The notes beneath the pieces are model-generated. The model was not told the DNA's origin. It made no database searches and saw only the letters and a list, made by a program, of their open reading frames with translations. Made by a program: the position numbers and the translations under genes. Source: Pararhizobium gei (lineage in GTDB: Bacteria > Pseudomonadota > Alphaproteobacteria > Rhizobiales > Rhizobiaceae). From it: a stretch of DNA of 64,000 nt. Below are positions 50,403 through 58,949 of the stretch, one piece after another. Location: assembly GCF_029223885.1 (NCBI RefSeq), contig NZ_CP119409.1:1390001-1454000 (forward strand), given 5' to 3'. Each line of letters begins with the position of its first letter. The stretch's first letter is position 1.

Positions 50403-51477
50403 GGGCCTTTCCATCGACGATCTGACGTTGTCGATCCGGCCGTCGCACGATCTGGAGACAATTCTGACCACGCTTGCCGCGCTCGGTGACCGGGCGCGAA
50501 ACCGCGACGAGGATGATAGAGACGAGGACAGCGTTGGTCGTCACGGTCGCAGCGGCAGGGAGAGCAAGCTGAAAAGCAGGAATGCTGCCTTCAAAGATGC
50601 GGGCAAAGCGTCCTCCTCTCTCGAGGGCGTGGACATCATTCGACCACTTGAGCCGCCTGCTGAAAAGATGCGCACCAGTACAGATGTCGATGGAATGGCT
50701 ATGAGCGGACCGTCGGTCGATAGCAACCTGCACCAATTGCGGATCGAAACATTGTCCGGCTACGGTGAAGCCCGGCAATGGGCACTTGATCTGAAGGACG
50801 ATCTCCAGGTCTGGCGCAAGGGCGGTCTTGGCTGGAGCGAGATGAATACAAAGCTCCTGCTCTCGGGGCCACCGGGAACCGGCAAGACAACCTATGCCCG
50901 AGCGCTGTGCAACACGCTGCAAGTGCCGCTGCTCGTCACCTCGGTTGCGGCATGGCTGGAGCCTGGATATCTCGGCGATGTGTTGAAGCGGATGACGCAG
51001 GCTTTTGAAGCAGCGCGCGCGCATGCGCCGTCGATTCTCTTCATCGACGAGATCGACAATATCGGCAGCCGCAGCGGAGGTCGGCGCGAGCAACACGACG
51101 ACTATTGGCGCTCCCTCATCAACCGGTTGCTCGAACTGCTCGATGGTGCCTGAAAGACCGACGGCGTGATCGTCGTGGCGGCGACAAATTTGCCGGATCG
51201 GATCGATCCCGCCCTGCTTCGGTCGGGCCGGCTGGAAAAGCATGTCGCGATCCCGATGCCTGATACCGAGACGCTGAGCGGCATCCTCGCCCATCATCTT
51301 GCCGCCGATCTCGCTAGTGTTCTGTCGTCAGCGCCGCGCCGAAAATTCATTCGTCACCTGCGTCCACCGACGGCGAAGGACCAAGTTCCGCAGCAGCACC
51401 GGAAAACAGTTGGCGCCCGAAATCCGACCACGGAAAGGGCGCGCCACAATGACCGATATCCAGCACCAACCACATGA
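50242..51477 (+). pseudogene. FtsH-like AAA+ ATPase, interrupted by in-frame TGA
   Basis: The frame from GTG 50242 encodes an acidic N-terminal region and an AAA+ core: Walker A LLLSGPPGTGKTTYARAL, Walker B ILFIDEIDNIGSRSGG, then a TGA at 51151-51153 (LLDGA-stop-KTDGVIVVAATN). After the stop the same frame resumes with the second region of homology and arginine finger (LPDRIDPALLRSGRLEKHV) to a stop at 51477, 29 bases inside the M41 ORF. A CGA to TGA change would explain the interruption. As written, translation ends before the arginine finger, so the ATPase should be inactive. Confidence 0.8.
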
Positions 51478-52177
51478 TGTCCTCCGACCGCTGGCACTGC
51501 TGGCGACAGGTCGAACAGGCGCCGACATCGAACGTGTTGTCCGCGAGGTCCGGCGTAAGGTGCGGCGCGAACAGCGCGTCCTGACCTGGGGTGATCTTGA
51601 GCAGGCTCTGCTGGCCGGCCAGATGCGCATGTCCGATGACCTGCGTTGGCGCACAGCGGTCCACGAGGCGGGGCATGCCATGGCATTCACGCTCACGGGC
51701 ATCGCCGAAGTCGCCACGGCGACGATCGGCATCGACGGTATCGGCCAGGTCGCGAGCCGCCAGAACAGTCATCTGCAGCAGACCGAGGCCTGGCTCCAGC
51801 ACTTTATCCTATGCATGCTCGCCGGTCGCACCGCCGAGCTCCTGGTGTTCGGGGAACCAGTCGCGGGCGCTGGCGGTGGCGACGACAGCGATCTGGCGCG
51901 GTCCACGAACCATGCCTTGGCGGCCGAGACACGCCTTGGCTTCTCCAAGCATCAGCCTCTCGTTTACCACAGCGAGAGCGGGAGCGTCAGCGAGTTGAAC
52001 CTGGACCGGCATCTCACAGAGCGGGTAAACGCGCGGCTGCTCTCAGCAGAGCATGGAGCGCGCGACATGCTGGAGGCGCGGCGCGACGATCTGCTGGCCA
52101 TCGCCACCCGTCTCAACGAGGTCAGGGTCATGACCGGCGATGATGTTCGGCAGATGCTGGCCATCCATGACGGGTGA
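51449..52177 (+). CDS. M41 (FtsH-type) zinc peptidase with AAA lid remnant
   Basis: From the ATG at 51449 (MTDIQHQPHDVLRPLALLAT) the protein is 242 residues. GRTGADIERVVREVRRKVRR corresponds to the AAA lid/sensor-2 helix of FtsH, followed by the M41 zinc motif VHEAGHAMAFTLTG and the third-ligand region GGGDDSDLARSTNHALA. There is no membrane segment. It overlaps the end of the AAA frame by 29 bases, so protease and ATPase core are on separate coupled ORFs, a split FtsH-like arrangement. The peptidase itself is intact. Confidence 0.78.
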   Translation: MTDIQHQPHDVLRPLALLATGRTGADIERVVREVRRKVRREQRVLTWGDLEQALLAGQMRMSDDLRWRTAVHEAGHAMAFTLTGIAEVATATIGIDGIGQVASRQNSHLQQTEAWLQHFILCMLAGRTAELLVFGEPVAGAGGGDDSDLARSTNHALAAETRLGFSKHQPLVYHSESGSVSELNLDRHLTERVNARLLSAEHGARDMLEARRDDLLAIATRLNEVRVMTGDDVRQMLAIHDG

Positions 52178-52642
52178 GGGGCGGCGGGAGTCCGATCGGC
52201 GTGATCCAGAAAATCGATTCCTGTTTGCGCCCGTGCGATTCCGATCTCTCGCAAATCGATTCCGACTACAAAATTATCGATTCCGAGTTCTAAAACTGCG
52301 GTGCTTAAAGGCGGCTAGGTGCTGGACGGTCAAAGCAACGTGCGTCGTTTCACGTCTTATTAGATCGACATGACCTGTCGGCACCTCATGCCGACGTCAT
52401 CCGAATTGTCACGATGCGTATTAAGGTGCCTGCACATCATGACGCATCATCTCAATTTACCCTGCCGCGATTCCGATCTCCACATCCGCGTTGCCAAGCT
52501 CCGGATTTGCGATTCTGCGGCAAACGCCGTTTGCGGGCAACACACTACTGGACAGCAGCTTCGGGATTATTTTTGGCAACCGGTGTTTGTCGCTTGCATA
52601 GCCGACGGTCAGGCTAAGGCTCCACCAACAGGGAGTTATGTT
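52178..52642. other. Non-coding region with 21-bp phased repeats
   Basis: No convincing long gene is seen between the M41 ORF and the ATG at 52643. The left part holds four exactly phased repeats (52213-52296); a second, weaker set is at 52466-52528, with CGATTCC at 52468, CGTTGCC at 52489 and CGATTCT at 52510, again 21 bases apart. A good SD (AGGGAG, about 52631) leads to the next gene. Confidence 0.55.
52213..52296. repeat. Four 21-bp tandem repeats with CGATTCC core
   Basis: CGATTCC occurs at 52215, 52236, 52257 and 52278, exactly 21 bases apart, usually as ATCGATTCCGA. In one frame from GTG 52201 each unit gives a heptapeptide containing (I/C)DS, ending at TAA 52291-52293 (30 residues). 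It could be an iteron-like protein-binding array or a tiny heptad-repeat peptide gene. Confidence 0.75.
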
Positions 52643-52960
52643 ATGCCCAGAGAAACCAAGCAACAGAGGAATGCCAAGCAAATGATCCGCCAGCAGAGAG
52701 TGCGCGAAAAAGCCAGGCTGCGCCGTCGACCAGACAGAGATGATCTGGCGAGGGTGCTGCTCTGGAGAATGATTGAGGTTGCCCGCAAAAAAGATGACTC
52801 TTACCAAGCGCTCGGTAAAGTTCGGGACGTCATCGTCGAACTGCTTGAACGCCAAGGGTTCAATGTCTTTGAAAGCGAAGATGTCTTCCATGAGTTGGCC
52901 GATAGCTATGCGGATGGACTGTTTCCGTTTCGTCCAAAGCGCCATCTGGAAGCAAACTAG
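52643..52960 (+). CDS. Hypothetical basic protein
   Basis: An SD (AGGGAG) precedes the ATG at 52643. The 105-residue product has a very basic N-terminus (MPRETKQQRNAKQMIRQQRV, then REKARLRRRPDRDD) and an acidic, helical C-terminus (VRDVIVELLERQGFNVFESEDVFHELADSY). It could be a small nucleic-acid-binding or antitoxin-like protein; no family is recognised. Confidence 0.6.
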   Translation: MPRETKQQRNAKQMIRQQRVREKARLRRRPDRDDLARVLLWRMIEVARKKDDSYQALGKVRDVIVELLERQGFNVFESEDVFHELADSYADGLFPFRPKRHLEAN

Positions 52961-53327
52961 CTGGCCCTCAACTAAACCCCTTCTGCAAACGCCGTACGGT
53001 ACTAATGGTCGTCTTCCCCCCATTACTTCGCATCACGGCGTTTGCAAAAGAATCGAGAAACCCCGGGTTCTAACATTGGCCAGCTCTCGTATTGCGGTAG
53101 CGAATCTATTCTTACGGGGCACCGATTTGACTACAGGGACACTACCGGATGGACACGCCCTCCTCAACCGATTGAATATCTGGGCGACGTGCATCCTGCC
53201 CGCAGTCAAGCAGGCGGGGATCGGATATGTTGAAGCGACGATTTCTCCCTTTCGGGCAGAGGACAACGATTATGCAATGCGCCCCGGTCGCCAACAGGGC
53301 ATAGAGACCTGCAGTTGCTTTCGTTTC
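52961..53327. other. Intergenic, no gene supported
   Basis: In these 367 bases short open frames exist on both strands (for example minus 53033-53266) but none has an SD, family motif or protein-like composition that I can support. It probably contains decayed sequence beyond the PLD-like gene. Confidence 0.4.
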
Positions 53328-54251
53328 TCAAACTCGGCGAACACTACCGTCGGACCGGACTTCTATAACCGGCGACACAAGCTCAAAATCAGTCGCATCC
53401 TTAGCAAAAGCATTCAGCCTTGTCTGCGACAGCGCTGTGCTCATCAGATGCATGTCTGTTGTTTGATGCCCGCCTTCGGCCGAAAATCCTGCGTCAATTC
53501 CGACACCGCCTCGCTCGGTCAGCAGGTATCTTGCGTGGAAGTCGGCCCCACCGTTCTTCTGCCTCCAGCAAAAAATTGTAACGGCTAAACCTGCTGGTAT
53601 CACCCCATCGAAAAGCGCGACCGCATCTCTCTCAAGTTCCAAAGTGGTAGGTTTGCTATTGTGGTAACGGAAGTGGATTTCGCAGGCTGCGCCCGGGTTA
53701 TCCGCCTTAACGCATGCAAGACAAGCTCTGAGCGTACTTTTGTAGCGCGCGTTGTAGGGGTCGAAAAATGGATCGACGAAAAGGATACGGGCACTGGCGC
53801 GAAGAAACCAATTCAAAGCGGCGGCAATGGGCTCAGCCTCTCGTCACACAGGACTGTCTTGTTTAACCGCAATGAGGACGTCCTGTTCATCGATTTCATC
53901 GACAGTAGCCACTTGAGGATGAGCCGTCGGGTTGTTGTCAGCAATGATAGCATGGAAGGGCACTGCCACGTGTTGGGCGATAGCATTTTGTAACCAGCTG
54001 CCAAGTGCAGGATCATAGGGTCTACCCGAGCGGACAACTTTCGATTGCTTTGCTTCTTTCAACGCGATCTCAAGGCGCGCCCGCTCAATAGGCTTCATTT
54101 GTGCAGCCGAGTTATACACCTCCCGTTCCCACTTCTTCGGGAATCGAGAAATCAGCCGCCCACGATCAAAACCGAATTTTTCGATCAGGTAACGGAAGTT
54201 TTGCCAACTTGAGCCAATTGCCTGAGGCTCCACTGCATATTCGAAAAGCAT
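53328..54251 (-). pseudogene. PLD-like protein, interrupted by in-frame TGA
   Basis: The minus frame starts at ATG 54251 (MLFEYAVEPQAIGSSWQNFR), meets TGA at 53846-53844, and continues in the same frame (REAEPIAAALNWFLRASARI) to 53328, about 307 residues in all. The second half has ARILFVDPFFDPYN and FHARYLLTERGGVGIDAGFS, which resembles a degenerate phospholipase D/HKD half-site; this is a tentative fold call. The start overlaps the ATPase stop (TGATG), so the two formed a coupled pair. CGA to TGA would account for the break. Confidence 0.6.
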
Positions 54252-55431
54252 CAGAAGAGTTCCTCCGCGCGCTCTTCAAAGAAGCCCCTCGGCCAGCGGT
54301 CGATGAAATCTCCCTCGTGGTCAACGCGAAGTGGCCGGAAACGGACGCCCTCATCGGTGCTCTCGACATAGATCACAGCAAGATCATCCGGCGAGAGGCC
54401 TATCATGCCGGGCGGTACTTCATTCTCGCTTGCTTCGCGGATGCGACGCAGGAGTCGCAGCATGATATGCTCGCTATGAGTTTCCACGAGCAGCGTCTTG
54501 CCAGGGCCAAAAATGCTGTCGCTTTTCTGAACTGCCTGGATGAACAGATCGCCCAAGCCGACCTGAATGGCCGGGTGAACATGCAATTCCGGCTGCTCGA
54601 TCGCAAGAATGCCCTGTTGGTTTCGAAGGCAACCGACGATCACCGGGATCATTTGCGATATGCCGACACCGACATCGCTCGGTGCGACGATGATGCCCTT
54701 TTCGAAATCGCGCAGGGCGATTTCGGAACGTCCGCTCAGCGTCGCGTATAGGTCTTGCAACTCTGCAAGGTCGTCTTCGGAAAGTCTGGCCTCAAATAGC
54801 TGGTGGAACCGACTGGGAACCGGAACTTCTTTGAACTGGAACTTCTCAAGCCGATACGCAGTCTTCAGCCGCTCTTCGCCTCCAAGCCACGCATTGACCT
54901 CTTCAATCAGCTTGCCGGAAGGGTCAGTATAGAGCAAGTCCCAAGCTGCAAGGCCTTGCGCCAGCGCGATTCATCTGGTGAGAGGCGCGGGCGATACTGC
55001 CGGCTCGGAATTTCACGTAGCGGACCGATATAAGTCATTGCGCTGAGATAGTCGCGGACGATGCGGATCGGCCCAAGCACAAGTTCGTCCAGCAAAGCGC
55101 TCAAGCCAGCCCTGCGGCGACGCTCAAGTTCGTACTCATTGACCGCAGCGCGCTCCCGTTCCTCAGTCAGTCGAAGGATCGCTGCGCCGGCCATATCGCG
55201 CTGACGAATAAGGCTCTGATCAATCTCAACCAGATCAAGGCCGAGCGGGCGATCCAAGTTCGGCAGCGCGCCGAGGACCGTCTCCACGGCGATCCGGAAC
55301 TCGACAGTCTCGTTTTCGGTCGCGTCTGCGGAGGTTTCACGAGAGAGTTCCCATATCTCATTGCCGATTGGCGTCGAGAATGGATCGTTTAAGTAGCCTT
55401 CTTCTACATCCTCATCCAGTTCATCGAACAC
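54251..55431 (-). pseudogene. DUF3696-type AAA ATPase, truncated and frameshifted
   Basis: Two minus frames make one protein: 55431-54907 (acidic and helical, ending near SRWRKALQL) and 54937-54251, joined smoothly if one base is added in AAGGCCTTGCAG (RKGLAAWDLLYTDPSGK). The second part has the ABC-like ATPase end, GILAIEQPELHVHPAIQ (Walker B) and LLVETHSEHIMLRLLRRI, and the DUF3696 C-terminus WPRGFFEERAEELF. No Walker A is found: in frame there is a TGA shortly upstream of 55431, so the N-terminal third is missing. Similar ATPases occur in anti-phage systems. Confidence 0.72.
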
Positions 55432-55607
55432 TTCCTCAACGAACTCAGCGTCGTCCTCCGGGATGGTTTGTCAATGAGTTTGTGGTGCTGCCAATTTGCG
55501 GGCTGAGTATTGCCTATGGTAATGGGCGCTATATGATTGCCCTCATGGCGTGCAGCGGCCATATACACACCGTCCATACGCGTTGATAGCGGCAACCGTT
55601 CGACAGA

Positions 55608-56522
55608 GTGTGCAGGATGGCATTTATCTCACCGGCCCGGCTCGGGGTCGCCTTTCTTGGACTGGCCGGATTGACCTGTTTTTCCGCGCTGCATCCGTCC
55701 TACGCTCCGCTCTATAAATCCCTGCAACAAAACTATCGTGCCAGCCAAGGGCAAGCCGATTGGCAAATCGGGGAGCGCGAAGAAGCCAAGCGGCAGGACG
55801 CCGAACGTCTAGCACGCGAACAGGAAGCGGAGCGTCAAAAGGCGTCGGTTCTTGACGCCGGGCGCGCGGAGAAGAACAGACAAAGAGTGCGTGCCAACGA
55901 ACTGGCAGGGTTGATCGTGACCACCAGCGAGAGGATCAACGCGCCGTTTCTGGAGTCGAAACCGGAGGTGCAAAAGCAGCAAATCGCACTCAGCGGTTTG
56001 TTCACCCAAGCGCCGGGCGCAACCGTCGTTGGTGACAGTGGCTGGACCATGGCCGATGTCATGGCAAAAAAGCCTTGTTCCGATATCCAGAATTCCTTGA
56101 AAACGGTGTTTCAGACAGACGGTTATATCCGCTATCTGCATTTCCTGTGCCTATACGGGTACTGGCAGGATCAGGGGAGCGACGATGAAAAGCTGTTCTC
56201 CTATATGTGGATCGAAGCAAACCCCACAGGTGCTGAGATTCGCCGTCGTTACCATGTGACCCTGAGCTACGTTCTCTATCACTTGACAGAAATGTGGGAG
56301 CGCCGGTTGCTCGACCGCAATGGAGCGTACTACGGGCGCTCACCGGGGAAACTCGACATCGCCAACTACGACCAGCTTTTCCGCACCCGGTTGCCGGGCA
56401 AAATGGCAAAATCGCTCGTGGGATGGCTTGAAAAACCGCAGATCGAGTTCATCCGCGACAAGTTATACCAACCGTCACTGATTAGAACCCTTGCGCCCAT
56501 TTGCGTCGGCCGATTGACATGA
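55608..56522 (+). CDS. Membrane/coiled-coil protein, 3' end replaced by IS630
   Basis: The protein begins with a hydrophobic segment (LGVAFLGLAGLTCFSALHPS), then a charged coiled coil (about residues 50-95, EAKRQDAERLAREQEAERQK), then a soluble domain (TDGYIRYLHFLCLYGYWQDQ, RRYHVTLSYVLYHLTEMWER). Start is either GTG 55608 or ATG 55617. The native frame runs to about 56465; the last 19 codons to 56522 are read from the IS. Joining 56465 to 57630 restores a frame HEYKVIRIY and a TAA at 57657-57659. Function unknown. Confidence 0.6.
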   Translation: MCRMAFISPARLGVAFLGLAGLTCFSALHPSYAPLYKSLQQNYRASQGQADWQIGEREEAKRQDAERLAREQEAERQKASVLDAGRAEKNRQRVRANELAGLIVTTSERINAPFLESKPEVQKQQIALSGLFTQAPGATVVGDSGWTMADVMAKKPCSDIQNSLKTVFQTDGYIRYLHFLCLYGYWQDQGSDDEKLFSYMWIEANPTGAEIRRRYHVTLSYVLYHLTEMWERRLLDRNGAYYGRSPGKLDIANYDQLFRTRLPGKMAKSLVGWLEKPQIEFIRDKLYQPSLIRTLAPICVGRLT

Positions 56523-57627
56523 TCTTCCATGGTCGTTGCTGGAGGGTTCTCCAAGCGTAGCAGCAGTGGTCGACGATATCCTCGTAGGATTTGAAGACTC
56601 GGTTTGAGAGCCAGTTGTCCCTCATGAACTGCCAGATGTTTTCGACCGGGTTCAACTCGGGCGATTTGGGCGGCAGTGGCAGGATGGTGATGTTTTCTGG
56701 AACGACGAGATTGTTGGACATGTGCCATCCGGCCTGATCCATGATGAGGACGGCGTGTGCATGAACGGCGACGTTGCGGGATATCTCGATCAGGTGCTGG
56801 TTCATGGCATGGGTGTCGCACCACGGCATGACGAGAGCGGCGGCCTTGCCGTGCTTGGGACAGATGGCACCGAAGATATAGGCCGATCGGGTTCGCTGGT
56901 CGTGCGGCGCGGACGGCCTTGAGCCCCGCTTGGCCCAACGACGCGTGATCTTGTTCTTCTGGCCTATCCGGGCTTCGTCCTGGAACCAGATTTCGATTAC
57001 TTTGCCCTTGGCGGGACCTGCGGCGATTTCTGCCACAGCGGCGGGGAAGTTTTTTTAAATGCCTCGGCCGCCTCGGCATCCTGCGCATGATGTCTTGGGC
57101 GAGCCGAGAGCTTGCGATAGCCCATGGCACGCACTTCGCGGCCCAGGGTCTCCTCGCTCACCGAGATGCGGAACTCTTCCCAAATCCATTGCGCCAGATC
57201 ACACAGACGCCAGCGAACGACTCCATCCAGATACGGGGTCGGTCCGCGCTCTATGGCTTGCGCCAAAGCCGTTCGCTGTTCATCGTTCAGGAGAGAAGGT
57301 TTGCCCGGGGCCTTGCCGTTGATAAGGCCGGCGGGACCGCGTTCATTGAAGCGCACCACCCAGTCGCGCACGATCTGAACCGTCACACTGCCAAGCCGGG
57401 CGGCATCGGCGCGTGAGCCGCCATCATAGATCGATGCAAGTGCCAGAAGCCGCCGTGCCTGATCGGCATCGCGTGTCTGCCGAGCCAGAAGCCGCAACCT
57501 GGCTCCGTCGAAGTCCGATCGCAAAGAAATCGCTGAACCCATCACAAACCTCCAGTTTGCATCACAGATTCAGATTCGTTGGCTGCTGGGAATCCCCTTC
57601 AGAGTCATGCTCACTGACGGTTGGTAT
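56466..57627 (-). mobile_element. IS630-family insertion sequence
   Basis: About 1162 bp with terminal inverted repeats ATACCAACCGTCACTGA (56465-56481) and its complement at 57611-57627, 16 of 17 matching. A TA flanks each side (56464-56465 and 57628-57629), as expected for IS630 target duplication. It carries one transposase in two frames. It inserted into the 3' end of the gene at 55608. Confidence 0.88.
56482..57545 (-). CDS. IS630-family transposase, expressed by -1 frameshift
   Basis: The first frame (57545 to 56997) has an N-terminal HTH (SRADAARLGSVTVQIVRDWV) and ends shortly after a run of seven A (57056-57050). The second frame (to 56482) has the DDE residues: Asp in IWFQDEARIGQ, Asp in LIMDQAGWHM and Glu in SPELNPVENIWQF. 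Slipping back one base on AAAAAAAC gives FKKNFPAAVAEI and a product of about 354 residues, the normal length. Such programmed shifts are usual in this family, so it is probably functional. Confidence 0.87.
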
Positions 57628-57701
57628 TACACGAATATAAGGTGATCAGGATTTATTAACCTTCTCAATGGTTTGAAAAAGAGCGGATTTCTTAGCTGGG
57701 T

Positions 57702-57719
57702 ATCCAGGCGCCCCAGCCA
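57702..57719 (+). repeat. Putative attR (18-bp copy of tRNA-Gln 3' end)
   Basis: ATCCAGGCGCCCCAGCCA is identical to 45383-45400 and has no tRNA around it, so it marks the right boundary of the island. Sequence from here to 57887 shows no supported gene. Confidence 0.85.
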
Positions 57720-57887
57720 CACAAAGCAAACTTTCTTGTCCTGGTCCTGCGTCGTCCGTTGCGCGAGGTCTCTTTCCAAGCAGAACCAGCCTTCGCTGTA
57801 CAGGCTGATCTTCGTTGCGGCGCAGCATTGACGACTTTGTTTCCGCTTAGACACAGGCAGGTTGACGCGCTTCAGAACGTCTTTAAA

Positions 57888-57908
57888 CCCGCCGATCCCG
57901 TCGGCGGG
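57888..57908 (-). terminator. Probable terminator of the lipoprotein gene
   Basis: CCCGCCGA and TCGGCGGG form a perfect 8-bp stem with loop TCCCG; on the minus strand it is followed by TTTAAAG. It lies 25 bases after the stop of the gene at 57934. Confidence 0.6.
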
Positions 57909-57933
57909 CCGCATCCATCATCCCTCTAAACCC

Positions 57934-58344
57934 TCAGCCCGCCTTGGCGCCGCCCAGAAATTCCTCGCACCAGCTGGAGCCGCCTGACGCCTTACGGTCG
58001 CCGATGATGCGGATCGAGCGGATGACGTAGTCGGAGGAGACCGTCAGCTGGACGGAGCAGCTCAGGGATTCGGTGCGGGCATTGGCGATCTTCTTGCCCT
58101 TTTTGCCGTCCTTGCCTTCTGCATATTGTGCGGGAATGCTGCGCTTCTTGTAGCCGCCCTTCCAGGCATAGACCGTCGTTTCGCCGCTTGCGACGTCGGA
58201 CTGCGGCGGGCCGAACTGGGCGAAGAAGGTGCCGGCCGGCTGGCCGTTCCAGCGGGATTCGACAGCGTTGCGCGCCGGCCCCACTGTGGTGCATCCGGCA
58301 AGCGCCAGCGCAAGGCCGGCTACGGTCGTCAGGCGGAAATTCAT
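57934..58344 (-). CDS. Lipoprotein, unknown function
   Basis: A 136-residue protein from the ATG at 58344 has a lipoprotein signal (MNFRLTTVAGLALALAGCTT, lipobox LAGC), then RWNGQPAGTFFAQFGPPQSD and a Lys-rich segment (KDGKKGKKIANARTESLSCS). Two more Cys could form a disulfide. The family is a common rhizobial hypothetical. Confidence 0.82.
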   Translation of the reverse strand: MNFRLTTVAGLALALAGCTTVGPARNAVESRWNGQPAGTFFAQFGPPQSDVASGETTVYAWKGGYKKRSIPAQYAEGKDGKKGKKIANARTESLSCSVQLTVSSDYVIRSIRIIGDRKASGGSSWCEEFLGGAKAG

Positions 58345-58675
58345 GCGTCGGATCCCTTTGGCGTTCGTTCTGAAACAAGTGCAACTCAAGGCGGGAGGCG
58401 TCGCGGCCGCCTGAGGTTTCGAACCAGCCTCTAGCGCCAAAGCGCACGAAAGAAAATCGGCACAGGACCTTATAGGCGCATCGGCGCAGATAAAATTTCA
58501 AGCGTTGCCGAAAGGTCCCATCATCGGCGTCTCGATACCCCGCTCATGCCGAAATTCCAGCGGCCGGCTGACCTGTCGTTCCAGCTTTCGTCCATGTTTT
58601 CAGGCGCTTTCGCAGATTCTCCATTTTGCTGCTTGTGGAAAGGACATTGCTGTTCTATAGAGGCGCCGCTGGTCA

Positions 58676-58752
58676 CGGAGTGTAGCGCAGCCTGGTAGCG
58701 CACGTCGTTCGGGACGACGGGGTCGGAGGTTCGAATCCTCTCACTCCGACCA
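58676..58752 (+). tRNA. tRNA-Pro (CGG)
   Basis: A 77-base tRNA with CCA. Acceptor CGGAGTG pairs with CACTCCG. The anticodon stem CGTCG/CGACG encloses TTCGGGA with anticodon CGG. D arm GCGC-AGCCTGGTA-GCGC and T arm GGAGG-TTCGAAT-CCTCT are present. No duplicated 3' end was noticed nearby. Confidence 0.95.
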
Positions 58753-58949
58753 GCTTGATCCCGAAATTCTGTTTTGCCGGCTTTCATGGAAGCCAATGGT
58801 ATGTTCGGTCGGGTGTCGCACAGTTGCCACGCGGCTCGGCAAATATCGGATACCGCCTGTCCGCTGCAAAAGCCGTTTGCGCTCGCGTGTTTCTCCGGTC
58901 TATCATTCCCTTTTAGCCCGCCCGGCCGGGCGGCGGTTGGGATGGCGGG

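Larger units (their letters stand above)
45383..57719. mobile_element. Genomic island integrated at tRNA-Gln
   Basis: The interval is bounded by two exact copies of ATCCAGGCGCCCCAGCCA, one being the 3' end of the intact tRNA-Gln and the other a solitary copy 12.3 kb away, the usual footprint of tyrosine-recombinase integration. The content is accessory: HipBA, an AAA+/M41 cluster, a decayed ATPase cassette, IS630, and orphan membrane proteins, with core genes outside. The stretch at about 45780-46000 is visibly AT-rich. No integrase or excisionase gene was found, so it is probably an immobilised remnant. Confidence 0.85.

Noticed and set aside
51151..51153. TGA read as selenocysteine
   Set aside because: No SECIS-like hairpin or redox context follows, AAA+ relatives are not selenoproteins, and a second gene in the island shows the same kind of stop.
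53033..53266. Minus-strand ORF of 77 residues
   Set aside because: No ribosome-binding site, motif or neighbour supports it.
57627..57914. Minus-strand ORF across the right att site
   Set aside because: It spans attR and has no SD or family features; likely chance.
58676..58752. tRNA-Pro as a second island attachment site
   Set aside because: I saw no duplicated copy of its 3' end in the flanking sequence.
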